DNA of 64,000 bases from Gemmiger sp. An194 (GTDB lineage Bacteria > Bacillota > Clostridia > Oscillospirales > Ruminococcaceae): the NCBI RefSeq assembly GCF_002160145.1, contig NZ_NFKA01000008.1, positions 60,467 through 124,466 on the forward strand, read 5' to 3'. Shown here one piece after another: positions 24,451 to 32,918 of the stretch. The position numbers were made by a program, and so were the translations under genes. The notes beneath the pieces are model-generated. The model saw only the letters and a list, made by a program, of their open reading frames with translations. It was not told where the DNA came from and did no database searches. Numbering within the stretch: the first letter of the stretch is position 1; each line of letters starts with the position of its first letter.

Positions 24451-25287
24451 TCAAGACTTTTCGATGCTGCTCAGATAGCGGCTGGGCGGCACACCCTTGG
24501 TCTTTTTAAAGACCCGGGAAAAATAGAACTGGTCGAAAAAGCCCACGGAAACGGCGATCTCGGCGATGGAAAGCTTGGAATCCCGCAGAAGATTGCAGGC
24601 CTCGCCGATGCGGTAGTTGGTTAAGTAATCGATGGGGCTCTGGCCCACATTGCTCATGAACACCCGGTACAGGTGGCTGCGGCTCACGCCCACCGCCTTG
24701 GCAATGTCGTCGATGCTGATGTCGTGGGAATAATTGAACTGGATGAACTTGATGGCCCCGTGCACATACTGGGAGCTGGTGTTGCTCACCCGGGGGTCGC
24801 ATTCGTGGGCCTGCTTCATCAGGCAGGACAAAAACAGATACAGATGGCCCACCATGGCGGCCTCGTGGTGGGATTCCGGGCCACGGCAGTCGTAGATGGA
24901 GCGCAAAGCCTGCTTCAGAGATTCCGATTCCCCGCAATGATACACCGGGGACTGATCGGTGAAGGGGGTCTGCTGTACCAGCTTGTTGGCAAACGCACCG
25001 TTGAAGCCCACCCAGTAGTATTCCCAGGGATCGTTGGCATCGGCACAGTAGCTCACCAGCTGGTTGGGCTTGACCAGAAACAGGTCACCGGGGCCAAGGG
25101 TAAAGCTGCGGCCGTTCACGGTGTACTGGCCGTGGCCGCTCACCACCAGATGGATCAGATAATGGTCCCGCACGCCGGGACCCCAGGTGTGTGAGGGCGC
25201 ACAGGACTGCAGCCCGCAGTTGAAGATGGACAGCTCCACATTGTCTGTGTAGTGCTGTTTAAAGGATTGTTTATAGGTTTCCGCCAT
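24451..25287 (-). CDS. AraC-family transcriptional regulator
   Basis: 278 aa from the ATG at 25287 (GGAGG 10 nt upstream). N-terminal cupin-like sensing domain (HYLIHLVVSGHGQYTVNG, LGPGDLFLVKPNQLVSY) and two C-terminal AraC helix-turn-helix units, ISIDDIAKAVGVSRSHLYRV and SIAEIAVSVGFFDQFYFSRV. The ligand is probably a sugar, judging from the cupin type and the neighbouring sugar-binding-like protein 20 nt downstream. Likely activates its own operon. Confidence 0.9.
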   Translation of the reverse strand: MAETYKQSFKQHYTDNVELSIFNCGLQSCAPSHTWGPGVRDHYLIHLVVSGHGQYTVNGRSFTLGPGDLFLVKPNQLVSYCADANDPWEYYWVGFNGAFANKLVQQTPFTDQSPVYHCGESESLKQALRSIYDCRGPESHHEAAMVGHLYLFLSCLMKQAHECDPRVSNTSSQYVHGAIKFIQFNYSHDISIDDIAKAVGVSRSHLYRVFMSNVGQSPIDYLTNYRIGEACNLLRDSKLSIAEIAVSVGFFDQFYFSRVFKKTKGVPPSRYLSSIEKS

Positions 25288-25444
25288 AACGAGGGCACCT
25301 CCGCAAGGTATCAAAAAGAAAAAGGCGGCAGCCGGGGGGACACGCGGGGAAAGGCGCGGCCGATAAGCCGGTTCAGACGGATGCTTTTCCGGCGGGCTTC
25401 CGCATTGATACCCAGTATAACAGAAAATTCAACAAAAGTCCATA

Positions 25445-25482
25445 AAAAATGCCGCACCCCTGAAAAACAGGGGCACGGCATG
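25445..25482 (-). terminator. Intrinsic terminator after the flavin lipoprotein gene
   Basis: Minus strand: ATGCCGTGCCCCTG TTTTT CAGGGGTGCGGCAT followed by TTTTTTATG. Confidence 0.88.
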
Positions 25483-25508
25483 AAAGATTGGTGCAAAAAA
25501 CAGGGGGA

Positions 25509-26120
25509 TCAGCCCACCGGCAGGACCTCAACGATCTTGAGCACCACGCTGGCTTCACTTACGGATTCGTTGGCCTCCTGCAGCTGTGCCAGGACCTCGG
25601 CGTCCTCCTCCAGCTCCAGCTTGACCACGGCACCGGAGTGACGGCCAGCCTTTTCCTCAGCGGTGGGGTCGGCAATGTCGTAGCTCATAATGGCGGTCTT
25701 CTCCCGCAGCACGTTGGCCTTGGTGGCGTTGTCGGCCCAGTTGAAGAAGATGTGGCTGTCATCGGCCACGCCGGGCACAACGATGGCAATGTTGGGGGTG
25801 CCGTCTGCGTTCACGGTGGACACATTGCACAGGCCTTTGAACTGACCAATGGCCTCCAGCAGAGCGGCCTGATCCAGGTTGGTGTACAGGCCGGTGGTGG
25901 CGCTGGCGGTAGCGGCGGCATCGGCGGAAACCGAGGTCTCGCTGGCAGCGGTTTCACTGGAGGCGCCCTCGGAAGAAGTGGTCTCGTTGGCAGCCTCACT
26001 GGTGGAAGTGCTGGTGGAGGTGGTGGAAGAAGTGGTCGCGGTGGAGCTGCTGCTCTGGCCGCAGGCGCAGAGGTTGAAGACCAGAGTCAGGGTGAGCAGT
26101 GCAATGGCAAGTTTTTTCAT
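25509..26120 (-). CDS. Lipoprotein with pyridoxamine-phosphate-oxidase-like domain
   Basis: 203 aa from the ATG at 26120. Signal peptide with lipobox ending NLCAC (Cys 20 or so), then a Ser/Thr/Ala-rich linker (about 22-70), then a split-barrel flavin-binding-like domain (AAATASATTGLYTNLDQ, GTPNIAIVVPGVADDSHIFF, ADNATKANVLREKTAIMSYD). The pattern fits the PNPOx/FMN-reductase-like fold that binds FMN or related cofactors; no specific substrate can be named. It would sit on the outer face of the membrane. It is 43 nt behind the ene-reductase gene, so the two are probably cotranscribed and may share a redox pathway. Confidence 0.7.
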   Translation of the reverse strand: MKKLAIALLTLTLVFNLCACGQSSSSTATTSSTTSTSTSTSEAANETTSSEGASSETAASETSVSADAAATASATTGLYTNLDQAALLEAIGQFKGLCNVSTVNADGTPNIAIVVPGVADDSHIFFNWADNATKANVLREKTAIMSYDIADPTAEEKAGRHSGAVVKLELEEDAEVLAQLQEANESVSEASVVLKIVEVLPVG

Positions 26121-26163
26121 GGTGATACAGAATTCTCCTTTTTTATTAAATCCGTTAAATGGA

Positions 26164-28086
26164 TTACAGGCTGTTGGCCGCGTCGTAGGCAGTGCGGATG
26201 GCATTGGAGATATCCGCAGCGCGCTCGCCGCAGTCGCCCACGGCGATCACCGGGATACCGGCAGCCTTCAGGGGCTCGGCGTCAAAGGCCACCGGGCGGG
26301 CGCCCACGGCCAGAACCACGTAGTCGCAGGGGATGGTCACAGTGTTGCCGTCCTTGTCCTCGCACAGGATGTGGTCCAGGGCGATCTGGCTGACCTTGTG
26401 GTTTACATACTGCTCCACGCCGTAGCGGGCGTAGTTTTCCATCAGAGTGGGCAGGATGGTGTTGCTCTCGCCGCTGGCGATCTTGTCCATCATCTCCACA
26501 ACGCTTACCTTGCAGCCACGCTCGGCCAGGTACTCGGCGGTCTCACAGCCTACCATGCCGCCGCCGATCACGGCCACCTTGCCGTAAACCTGCTGGGCGC
26601 CGGCCAGAACCTGCCAGGCATCGCATACGTTGGTGTTCTCCTTGCCGGGAATGGAAGGAGCAAAGCTGGAGGCACCCACAGCCAGAATTACAGCGTCCGG
26701 CTTTTCGGCCAGCACGTCCTCGGCGGTGACGGCCTTGCCCATGCGCAGGGTCACACCGGCGCTGGTGACCTGGTGAACCAGGTTGGCGGTGGCGCGGCGC
26801 ATCTCCTCCTTGCGGGGAGGTACGCAGGCGATGTTCAGCTGGCCGCCCAGCTGTGCGCTCTTTTCGAACAGAACCACATCGTGACCCTTGGCAGCGGCCA
26901 CACGGGCAGCCTCCATGCCGGCCACGCCGCCGCCGATCACGGCAACCTTCTTCTTGGTCTGGGCGGGGGTGATGGAGCGGGTCAGCTCGTAGCCGTTTTC
27001 GGCGTTCAGCACGCAGGACAGGAAGCTGCGGTTCTGGATGTTGTCGGTGCAGCCCTTGTTGCAGGAGATGCAGCGGCGGATGTCGCAGCCCTTACCGGCC
27101 TCCAGCTTGACCACCCAGTCGGGGTCGCACAGCAGAGGACGGCCCAGCGCAACGATGTCGGCCTTGCCGCTGTCCAGTGCGCGCTCGGCCATCTCGGGAT
27201 CAATGATGCGGCCCACGCAGCTCACGGGAACGTTCACGGCCTGCTTCACCTGACCGGCGATGTCCACAAAGAAGCCGTAGGGCTGCACGCCCATGGGAGG
27301 AATGGTGTCGGCCATGTTGCCGGTGTGGTTGGCCTGGGCCACGTGCAGCATGTCCACACCGGCCTCCTCCAGCAGCTTGGCAAAGTCCACGGCCTCGGCC
27401 AGGGGGATACCGCCCTTGCCGCGCTCGGGAGTGATGACAGAGAACTTGTAGTCAATGCCCATGCCCGGAACCGCCTGACGCAGCGCCTTTACCAGCATTA
27501 CGGCAAAGCGGGTGCGGTTCTCAAAGCTGCCGCCGAACTTGTCGGTGCGGCGGTTCATCAGGGGGCTGCACAGGCAGCCCACCAGCCGGTCACCATGGAC
27601 CTGCACGAAGTCGATGCCGGCCTTTTCGGCGCGAACAGCGCAGTCGCACATCTTCTGGATGATGTCCATCAGCTGCTCTTCGGTCACGTCGGTCACGTAA
27701 TGCTCCATGTCATGGTGCATCTTCTGGCGCACGCCCATCATGTCCTTCTTCTGGAACAGCTCGATCAAGGCGTTCACGTCGTACTCCGGGTGGAAGATCT
27801 GCACGCCGATCTTGGCGCCGTAGGCGTGCACACTGTCCGCCAGGTCCTTGAAGCCGGCGATCTGGCCGTCGTGGAACAGGCGGGGAGTGGGGGAGAAGGA
27901 GGCCACGGGGCTCACGTCACCCAGTACGATGTAGGAAACGCCGCCCTTGGCCAGGCGGGTGTAGAAGGCTTTGCTCTGTTCGGTGATGCTGCCGTCACGG
28001 CCTTCGTAGCCGGTGGTCAGCGGGGGGAACATGATGCGGTTTTTCAGGGTGATGTTGCCAACCTTGATGGGGGTGAGCAGTTCCAT
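26164..28086 (-). CDS. Old-yellow-enzyme-type NADH:flavin oxidoreductase (ene-reductase)
   Basis: 640 aa, same architecture as 2,4-dienoyl-CoA reductase, BaiCD/BaiH and enoate reductases: FMN barrel (1-370), iron-sulfur cysteines CISCNKGC plus a later Cys (about 343-361), and an FAD/NAD(P) module with two GxGxxG-type sites (VIGGGVAGMEAA, VIGGGMVGCETA). Substrates of the family include enones, steroids, bile acids and cinnamates. The usual HGAHGY substrate patch reads HGDRLVGC here, which should change specificity; SPLMNRRTDKFGGSFENRTRF is kept. RBS GGAAAGGAG. Divergent from an AraC gene, its likely regulator. Confidence 0.87.
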   Translation of the reverse strand: MELLTPIKVGNITLKNRIMFPPLTTGYEGRDGSITEQSKAFYTRLAKGGVSYIVLGDVSPVASFSPTPRLFHDGQIAGFKDLADSVHAYGAKIGVQIFHPEYDVNALIELFQKKDMMGVRQKMHHDMEHYVTDVTEEQLMDIIQKMCDCAVRAEKAGIDFVQVHGDRLVGCLCSPLMNRRTDKFGGSFENRTRFAVMLVKALRQAVPGMGIDYKFSVITPERGKGGIPLAEAVDFAKLLEEAGVDMLHVAQANHTGNMADTIPPMGVQPYGFFVDIAGQVKQAVNVPVSCVGRIIDPEMAERALDSGKADIVALGRPLLCDPDWVVKLEAGKGCDIRRCISCNKGCTDNIQNRSFLSCVLNAENGYELTRSITPAQTKKKVAVIGGGVAGMEAARVAAAKGHDVVLFEKSAQLGGQLNIACVPPRKEEMRRATANLVHQVTSAGVTLRMGKAVTAEDVLAEKPDAVILAVGASSFAPSIPGKENTNVCDAWQVLAGAQQVYGKVAVIGGGMVGCETAEYLAERGCKVSVVEMMDKIASGESNTILPTLMENYARYGVEQYVNHKVSQIALDHILCEDKDGNTVTIPCDYVVLAVGARPVAFDAEPLKAAGIPVIAVGDCGERAADISNAIRTAYDAANSL

Positions 28087-28150
28087 GATGCGATCTCCTT
28101 TCCGATCTCAAAAAGCAGCGGCGCGGGACTTCATCCCGCTTTCTAAGGCC

Positions 28151-28156
28151 ATTATA
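28151..28156 (-). promoter_or_regulatory. -10 element of the ene-reductase operon
   Basis: TATAAT on the minus strand (ATTATA at 28151-28156); no convincing -35, which would suit an activator-dependent promoter. Confidence 0.4.
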
Positions 28157-28210
28157 AGCCCGGGGATTGTTAAAAATATATCTCGTTTCTTGATGTGAAT
28201 TAGGCAAAAC

Positions 28211-28239
28211 TTGATGAAAAAGCGCGCTTTTGATAAAAT
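28211..28239 (+). promoter_or_regulatory. Promoter of the divergent AraC gene with palindrome in the spacer
   Basis: TTGATG (28211-28216), 17-bp spacer, TAAAAT (28234-28239). The spacer holds a perfect 14-bp palindrome, AAAAGCGCGCTTTT (28218-28231), a candidate operator. Bases 28222-28239 recur exactly at 52041-52058. Confidence 0.6.
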
Positions 28240-28277
28240 AAACAAAAGGATTGGGAGAAAAACTGGAGGGAATTTCC

Positions 28278-29150
28278 ATGGAGGAGAGGTATCGGCTGAA
28301 GCAGTGGCCGCTGGAGAAAGGCGACGAAAAAGAGCTGGATGCACAAAGCGGCCAGCTGATCGTTCTGGTGAACAGCGGCAGTGGTCAGCTGCAATGGTCC
28401 GGCCGAAAAGCGGTCCTGGAGCCAGACAGCATCGCCCTGCTGCGGCCGGGTGCCACAGCCCGGGCCCGTGCGGGTGAGCGGGGGCTGGAGCTCTGGCAGC
28501 TTCGGCTGCAGCAGGGCCTTTTGGAGGAGATCTCCTGCCCGGGCTGCGATCTGGAAGCCTGCTTTTCGGTGGTACCTTTCCGGTGCGCTGTGGTCCGGCT
28601 GAATACCCAGAATGCCACCCTGCTGCGACGTCTGTATTCCATGCTGCAAAAGGAGACCGAACAGCCGGGGGCACTGGCCGGTGGGGTCTATCGCCGGGGG
28701 CTGGTGGAGCTTCTGGTGGCCGGAGTGCTGCGCTGCTGTGTGAACGAGGAGCGCAAGACCGCCCTGGTGGGACGCAAGCGGCTGGTGGTGGATGAGGTGT
28801 TCGCTTATATCAACGCTCATCTGGCTGAGCCGCTGCAGCTGAAGGACCTGGCCGCTCATTTTTATGTGAGCCCGGAACATCTGGCCCGCCAGTTCAAGCA
28901 GCGCACCGGTCAGACCCTGCATCAATACATCATAAAAGCCCGGCTGAGCCGCTGCCGGGAGCTGCTGTGCAACGGAGTGCCGCTGTCGGCCATCTGGATG
29001 CAGTGCGGCTTTTCCGGCTACAGTGCCATGCTGCGCAGCTTTAAGCAGGAGTTTGGTGTGACCCCGGCGGAATATTACCGCCAGTGCTGCCAGCGCGCCC
29101 GGGAATACCCGGAGGAAGCCCTGCCGGAAACAAAGAAAAACGATACATAA
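28278..29150 (+). CDS. AraC-family transcriptional regulator
   Basis: 290 aa from the ATG at 28278 (GGAGGG 7 nt upstream; the frame runs further back to 28251 without an RBS). The N-terminal effector part has a weak cupin pattern (ALLRPGATARARAGERGLELWQL). The two C-terminal helix-turn-helix units are LQLKDLAAHFYVSPEHLARQ and VPLSAIWMQCGFSGYSAMLR, followed by FGVTPAEYYRQ. It is divergent from the ene-reductase gene across 191 bp, so it most likely controls that operon and itself. Inducer unknown. Confidence 0.88.
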   Translation: MEERYRLKQWPLEKGDEKELDAQSGQLIVLVNSGSGQLQWSGRKAVLEPDSIALLRPGATARARAGERGLELWQLRLQQGLLEEISCPGCDLEACFSVVPFRCAVVRLNTQNATLLRRLYSMLQKETEQPGALAGGVYRRGLVELLVAGVLRCCVNEERKTALVGRKRLVVDEVFAYINAHLAEPLQLKDLAAHFYVSPEHLARQFKQRTGQTLHQYIIKARLSRCRELLCNGVPLSAIWMQCGFSGYSAMLRSFKQEFGVTPAEYYRQCCQRAREYPEEALPETKKNDT

Positions 29151-29153
29151 CAA

Positions 29154-29200
29154 AAATCCCCCGCGCAGACCACATCGGCTGCGCGGGGGATTGATTTTTA
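29154..29200 (+). terminator. Bidirectional terminator between the AraC and alcohol dehydrogenase genes
   Basis: AATCCCCCGCGCAG / CTGCGCGGGGGATT stem with a 10-nt loop; AT-rich tracts on both sides serve both convergent genes. Confidence 0.8.
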
Positions 29201-29207
29201 AAACAGC

Positions 29208-30389
29208 TCAGCAATTGGCACGCCGGTAGATTTCCAGGGCCTTTTCCCGGTTCAGAGGCAAAAAGCTGCCCAGCAGGAAGGTATCGCCCCGGGTGGCCTT
29301 GTCTGCCATTTGATAGAGCACCTCTTCCGGTTGCACGCCTATGCCCAGTTCGGAAAAACAGGTGGGCATGTCCAGCGAACGGAAGAAATCCACGGTGCAC
29401 TGGATGGCTTGCTCCGCAGCTTTCTGGTCGTCTGGCTCAGTCACATTCCAGACCTGTCGGCCGAATCGGGCGAAGCGGGCGGGGTCCTGATGCAGGCAGT
29501 ACCGGGCCCAGTGCCCCCATATTGCCGAAAGACTGGCTCCGTGCGCCACATCAAACCGACCGCTCAGCTCATGGCCCAGCTTGTGGGGGGTAAAATCGAC
29601 TGCAGCACCCAGCCCGGTGAGCCCATTGTGGGAAACGCTGCCGCACCACATCAGCTCGCTCATGGCCTGGTAATCCTTGCTGTTTGCCAGCGCGGCGGGG
29701 CCGTTGGCAATCACCGTGCGCAGCAGCGCCTCGGCAAAGGCGTCGGTGAGCTGGTTGCCTTTGGTGGGGGTGAAGTACCGGTCCATGGTGTGCATCATAA
29801 TGTCCACAATGCCGCAGGCGATCTGGTAGCGGGGAAGCGTGTAGGTGAGCTCCGGGTCCAGAATGGCAAAAAGCGGCCGGTTGAACGGTGTGCTCAGTCC
29901 CCGCTTTGTGCCGGTGGATTCATCGGTGAGTACGGCGGAATCGCTGGTCTCGCTTCCGGCGGCGGAAATGGTCAGCACCACACCCACCGGAAGGCTGGCG
30001 GTCACCTTCTGGCGGCCCAGCCAGAACTCCCAGATATCGGTGCCTGGGCAGGCCGCACCGTGGGCGATGGCCTTGGCAGTGTCGATCACGCTGCCGCCGC
30101 CCACCGCCAGGATCAGGTCGGCCCCGAATTCCACGGCCTGCTGCACACCCTGTCGGGCCAATCCCAGTCGGGGATTGGCCTGAACGCCGCCCAGCGTCAT
30201 GCAGGCGATGCCCTCCCGGGCAAGATCCGCCAGAATCCGGTCTATCAGGCCGCTGCGCTTTGCGCTGCCGCCGCCGTATACCAGAAAGACCCGCTTTGCA
30301 CCCGCCAGCCCGATCTGCTCTGCGGTCTGCGCCTCGGTCCCCTGGCCGAAAATCACGCGGGTGGGGATATGATAAACAAATGCCTGCAT
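29208..30389 (-). CDS. Iron-containing alcohol dehydrogenase
   Basis: 393 aa from the ATG at 30389 (GGAGCG 9 nt upstream; a TTG six bases earlier is too close to the RBS). Group III ADH: NAD-binding GGGSVIDTAKAIA and the metal-ligand region including DIMMHTMDRYF, SHNGLTG and HKLGHELSGRFDVAHGASLS. Closest in pattern to BdhA/YqhD-type NAD(P)H-dependent butanol or aldehyde reductases. Reduces aldehydes in the cytoplasm; substrate unknown. A Crp/Fnr-family gene is divergent, suggesting redox or oxygen control. Confidence 0.92.
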   Translation of the reverse strand: MQAFVYHIPTRVIFGQGTEAQTAEQIGLAGAKRVFLVYGGGSAKRSGLIDRILADLAREGIACMTLGGVQANPRLGLARQGVQQAVEFGADLILAVGGGSVIDTAKAIAHGAACPGTDIWEFWLGRQKVTASLPVGVVLTISAAGSETSDSAVLTDESTGTKRGLSTPFNRPLFAILDPELTYTLPRYQIACGIVDIMMHTMDRYFTPTKGNQLTDAFAEALLRTVIANGPAALANSKDYQAMSELMWCGSVSHNGLTGLGAAVDFTPHKLGHELSGRFDVAHGASLSAIWGHWARYCLHQDPARFARFGRQVWNVTEPDDQKAAEQAIQCTVDFFRSLDMPTCFSELGIGVQPEEVLYQMADKATRGDTFLLGSFLPLNREKALEIYRRANC

Positions 30390-30439
30390 TGCCAAACGCT
30401 CCTCTCTGTGCGGGGCGGAACAGCCCCACTGCTGCTTTT

Positions 30440-30468
30440 ATTCTACAAAAGGGGAAGGGACTTTGCAA
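30440..30468 (-). promoter_or_regulatory. Promoter of the alcohol dehydrogenase gene
   Basis: Minus strand: TTGCAA (30463-30468), 17-bp spacer, TAGAAT (30440-30445). Confidence 0.6.
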
Positions 30469-30500
30469 GAGAAAGGGGAAACAGTGCTTTGGCCGGAGCA

Positions 30501-30529
30501 TTGACAGAAAAATCAGGCAGCACTACAAT
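30501..30529 (+). promoter_or_regulatory. Promoter of the Crp/Fnr-family gene
   Basis: TTGACA (30501-30506), 17-bp spacer, TACAAT (30524-30529). Back-to-back with the alcohol dehydrogenase promoter, 32 bp between the two -35 boxes. Confidence 0.75.
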
Positions 30530-30568
30530 GAAGGCAAGAGAGTTGCAAATCCAACAAAAGGAGCGCTT

Positions 30569-31243
30569 ATGGAAGACATTCAAGTTCTGCAGTCGTCGCA
30601 GCTGTTCCAGGACATCCAGCCGGACCAGATCCGGAGCCTGCTGCATTGCCTGTGCGCGGTGGTGAATACGTATCAGAAAGGGGAGTTCATCTTGCATCGG
30701 GGTGAGCCTACCCGGCGAATGGGCATTGTGCTGGAGGGCACCGCGCATATCATCAAGGAGGACTTCTGGGGCAACCGGGTAATTCTGGGACAATCCGGCC
30801 CAGGGCAGCTGTTTGCGGAATCCTACGCCTGCCTGGGCAGTGAGAACCTTACGGTGAGCGTGGTGGCCTCCGCCACCACCCGGGTGATGTTTCTGGATGT
30901 GGGCCGTCTGTTTCAGACCTGCTCCACGGCCTGCGGCTTTCACACACAGATGATCCAGAATCTTACCCAGGTGCTGGCAGGCCGCAACCTGATGCTCACC
31001 CAGAAGGTGGAGCACATGGCCCAGAAAACCACCCGTGAAAAACTGCTGTCCTATCTTTCCGGCGAGGCGCAGCGGGCGGGCAGCGCCCGGTTTTCCATCC
31101 CCTATGACCGGCAGGAGCTGGCGGACTATCTGTCGGTGGACCGGAGCGCCATGTGCACCGAGCTGTCCAAGCTTCAGCGCCAGGGGATTCTGCGCTGCCG
31201 CAAAAAGGAGTTTGAACTGCTGGAGCTGCCCCGGGAATTCTGA
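30569..31243 (+). CDS. Crp/Fnr-family transcriptional regulator
   Basis: 224 aa from the ATG at 30569 (AAAGGAG 8 nt upstream); the open frame extends to 30260 but covers the promoter. N-terminal cyclic-nucleotide-like beta roll (YQKGEFILHRGEPTRRMGIV, GQLFAESYACLG), dimer helix and a C-terminal winged helix (IPYDRQELADYLSVDRSAMC, then ELSKLQRQGIL). No N-terminal Cys cluster of the Fnr type is seen (Cys are scattered), so an oxygen-sensing Fe-S centre is not supported. The domain order resembles the HcpR/ArcR-like anaerobic regulators. It is divergent from the iron ADH gene. Confidence 0.88.
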   Translation: MEDIQVLQSSQLFQDIQPDQIRSLLHCLCAVVNTYQKGEFILHRGEPTRRMGIVLEGTAHIIKEDFWGNRVILGQSGPGQLFAESYACLGSENLTVSVVASATTRVMFLDVGRLFQTCSTACGFHTQMIQNLTQVLAGRNLMLTQKVEHMAQKTTREKLLSYLSGEAQRAGSARFSIPYDRQELADYLSVDRSAMCTELSKLQRQGILRCRKKEFELLELPREF

Positions 31244-31266
31244 GCCGGGCAAGGGAGAGGAAAGTT

Positions 31267-32712
31267 ATGAAAAAAGAAGTGTTCAATCCGTATCTGCCCA
31301 GCTGGGAATATGTGCCGGACGGCGAACCTCGGGTGTTCGGCGGGCGGGTGTATCTGTATGGCTCCCATGACCGCTTCGGCGGGCCGCTGTTCTGCATGAA
31401 CGACTATGTGTGCTGGTCCGCCCCGGAGGAGGACCTGAGCGACTGGCGGTTTGAGGGCGTGATCTACCGCAAGGACCAGGACCCCATGAACCCGGGCGGG
31501 CGGCGCTGCCTCTATGCGCCGGACGTGGTGCAGGGGCCGGACGGGCGGTATTATCTTTACTATGCCTTCGACTTTATGGGCCGCATCGGGGTAGCCGTGT
31601 GCGACGAACCGGCGGGCGCGTTTCAATTTTACGGCCATGTGGCCTTTCCGGATGGGCACCTCTGGGGCGAGCGGTCCGGGGAGCCCTTCCCCTTTGACCC
31701 GGGCGTGCTGGTGGATGACGACGGCCGGGTCTACCTGTATTCCGGGTTTGCCACCCGCATCCCGGCGCCGGTCACCGGCTTTCGCCAGCTGGAAAATCCC
31801 GGCGGCGTGGCGGTGGAGCTGGAGCCGGACATGCGCACCATCCGGCAGGGGCCGCGGCTGCTGTTTCCCCGCAAGGGGCTGCCCGGCGCCTTTGAAAACC
31901 ACGCCTTCTTTGAGGCCAGCTCCATCCGTAAGGTGGACGGCCGCTATTGCTTTATCTATTCCTCCGAGCACAATCACGAGCTCTGCTACGCCATGGCGGA
32001 CCATCCCTTCGGACCGTTTACCTTCGGCGGAACGCTGGTGGACATCGGGGATGTATTCCTGCCCGGTCGGCCCGACGAGGAACAGGCGGTCAACTATCTG
32101 GGCAACACCCACGGCAGCATCGCCTGCATCCGGGGGCAGTGGTATGTGTTCTATCACCGGCAGACAAACCGGCATTCCTATTCCCGCCAGGCCTGTGCCG
32201 AGCCGCTTCGCCGCAGGCCGGACGGCGGCTTTTTCCAGGCGCCCCTCAGCAGCACCGGCCTGCGGATAGAGCCCCTGCCGGATCGGGGCAGCTATGAGGC
32301 CCGAATTGCCTGCCATCTGCGCAGTGCCAAAGGTGCGGCCCGGTATGACATCCGCCTGCCCCGGCTCCGGCTGGCGGCGCACCCCTATTTCACCCAGACC
32401 GGCGCGGACCGGGAAGAGCGGCCGGACCAGTACATCGCCAACATGCGCAGCGGCAGCAGCGCGGGCTTTTTGTCCTTTGCCTTTACCGGCGAGGAGCGGC
32501 GCATCGCCTTACAGCTGCGGGGCCGCGGGCGGGGTGTGATGCGGGTTTCCCACCGGGAGGATGGCAGTCAGCCGCTGGCGGTGATCCCGATCCCTGAGGA
32601 CAAATCCCTGCTGCATCCGGCAAGGCTCTGCCCAAAGGCCGGAGTACGCCCGCTGTATTTTGTGTTCCGTGGTATGGACGCAGTGGATTTTATCGGATTT
32701 TCTCTGGAATGA
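31267..32712 (+). CDS. Glycoside hydrolase family 43 protein
   Basis: 481 aa without a signal peptide, so cytoplasmic. Five-bladed propeller features of GH43: NPYLPSWEYVPDGEPRVFGG, YAPDVVQGPDGRYYLYYAF, FDPGVLVDDDGRVYLYSG, FFEASSIRKVDGRYCFIYSS and NTHGSIACIRGQWYVFYHR. These contain the expected acidic residues (Asp general base, Asp pKa modulator, Glu general acid in the FEASS region). A C-terminal beta-sandwich of about 120 residues may bind sugars. Likely an arabinofuranosidase or xylosidase on imported oligosaccharides. It follows the Crp/Fnr gene by 23 nt and lies upstream of an aldolase gene. Confidence 0.88.
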   Translation: MKKEVFNPYLPSWEYVPDGEPRVFGGRVYLYGSHDRFGGPLFCMNDYVCWSAPEEDLSDWRFEGVIYRKDQDPMNPGGRRCLYAPDVVQGPDGRYYLYYAFDFMGRIGVAVCDEPAGAFQFYGHVAFPDGHLWGERSGEPFPFDPGVLVDDDGRVYLYSGFATRIPAPVTGFRQLENPGGVAVELEPDMRTIRQGPRLLFPRKGLPGAFENHAFFEASSIRKVDGRYCFIYSSEHNHELCYAMADHPFGPFTFGGTLVDIGDVFLPGRPDEEQAVNYLGNTHGSIACIRGQWYVFYHRQTNRHSYSRQACAEPLRRRPDGGFFQAPLSSTGLRIEPLPDRGSYEARIACHLRSAKGAARYDIRLPRLRLAAHPYFTQTGADREERPDQYIANMRSGSSAGFLSFAFTGEERRIALQLRGRGRGVMRVSHREDGSQPLAVIPIPEDKSLLHPARLCPKAGVRPLYFVFRGMDAVDFIGFSLE

Positions 32713-32918
32713 GAGCTTGGGCAAAGGGTAAAAAAACAGAGTCGGATTTTGTGGAATCTGAATATTGTGCGCGGCTTTTCGGACCGGTACACTTAAAGCA
32801 GGATGAAGCCGCAAAAGCTGCCGAACGGTTCCGTGACGGGTTACGAAAAATGCTTCGGCAAGGTTTGGAATATATGGCAAATGGCGCAACAAGAGCCGAA
32901 AGGAGATGCAAGCCATGA
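32709..32918 (+). other. Doubtful 69-aa ORF between GH43 and the aldolase gene
   Basis: The frame starts in an ATGA overlap with the GH43 stop and ends in an ATGA overlap with the aldolase start, the geometry of translational coupling. Against it: no ribosome binding site, rare codons (TTA, CGA, AGA, AGG), lower GC than both neighbours and no recognisable domain in the Lys/Arg/Glu-rich product. Probably intergenic; kept for its unusual junctions. Confidence 0.2.

Noticed and set aside
25879..28146. 755-codon plus-strand ORF opposite the lipoprotein and ene-reductase genes
   Set aside because: Ala/Gly/His-rich shadow; both minus-strand genes have motifs and RBS.
30260..30568. Upstream extension of the Crp/Fnr frame to 30260
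   Set aside because: It covers the TTGACA-17-TACAAT promoter and the divergent gene; the ATG at 30569 has a good RBS.
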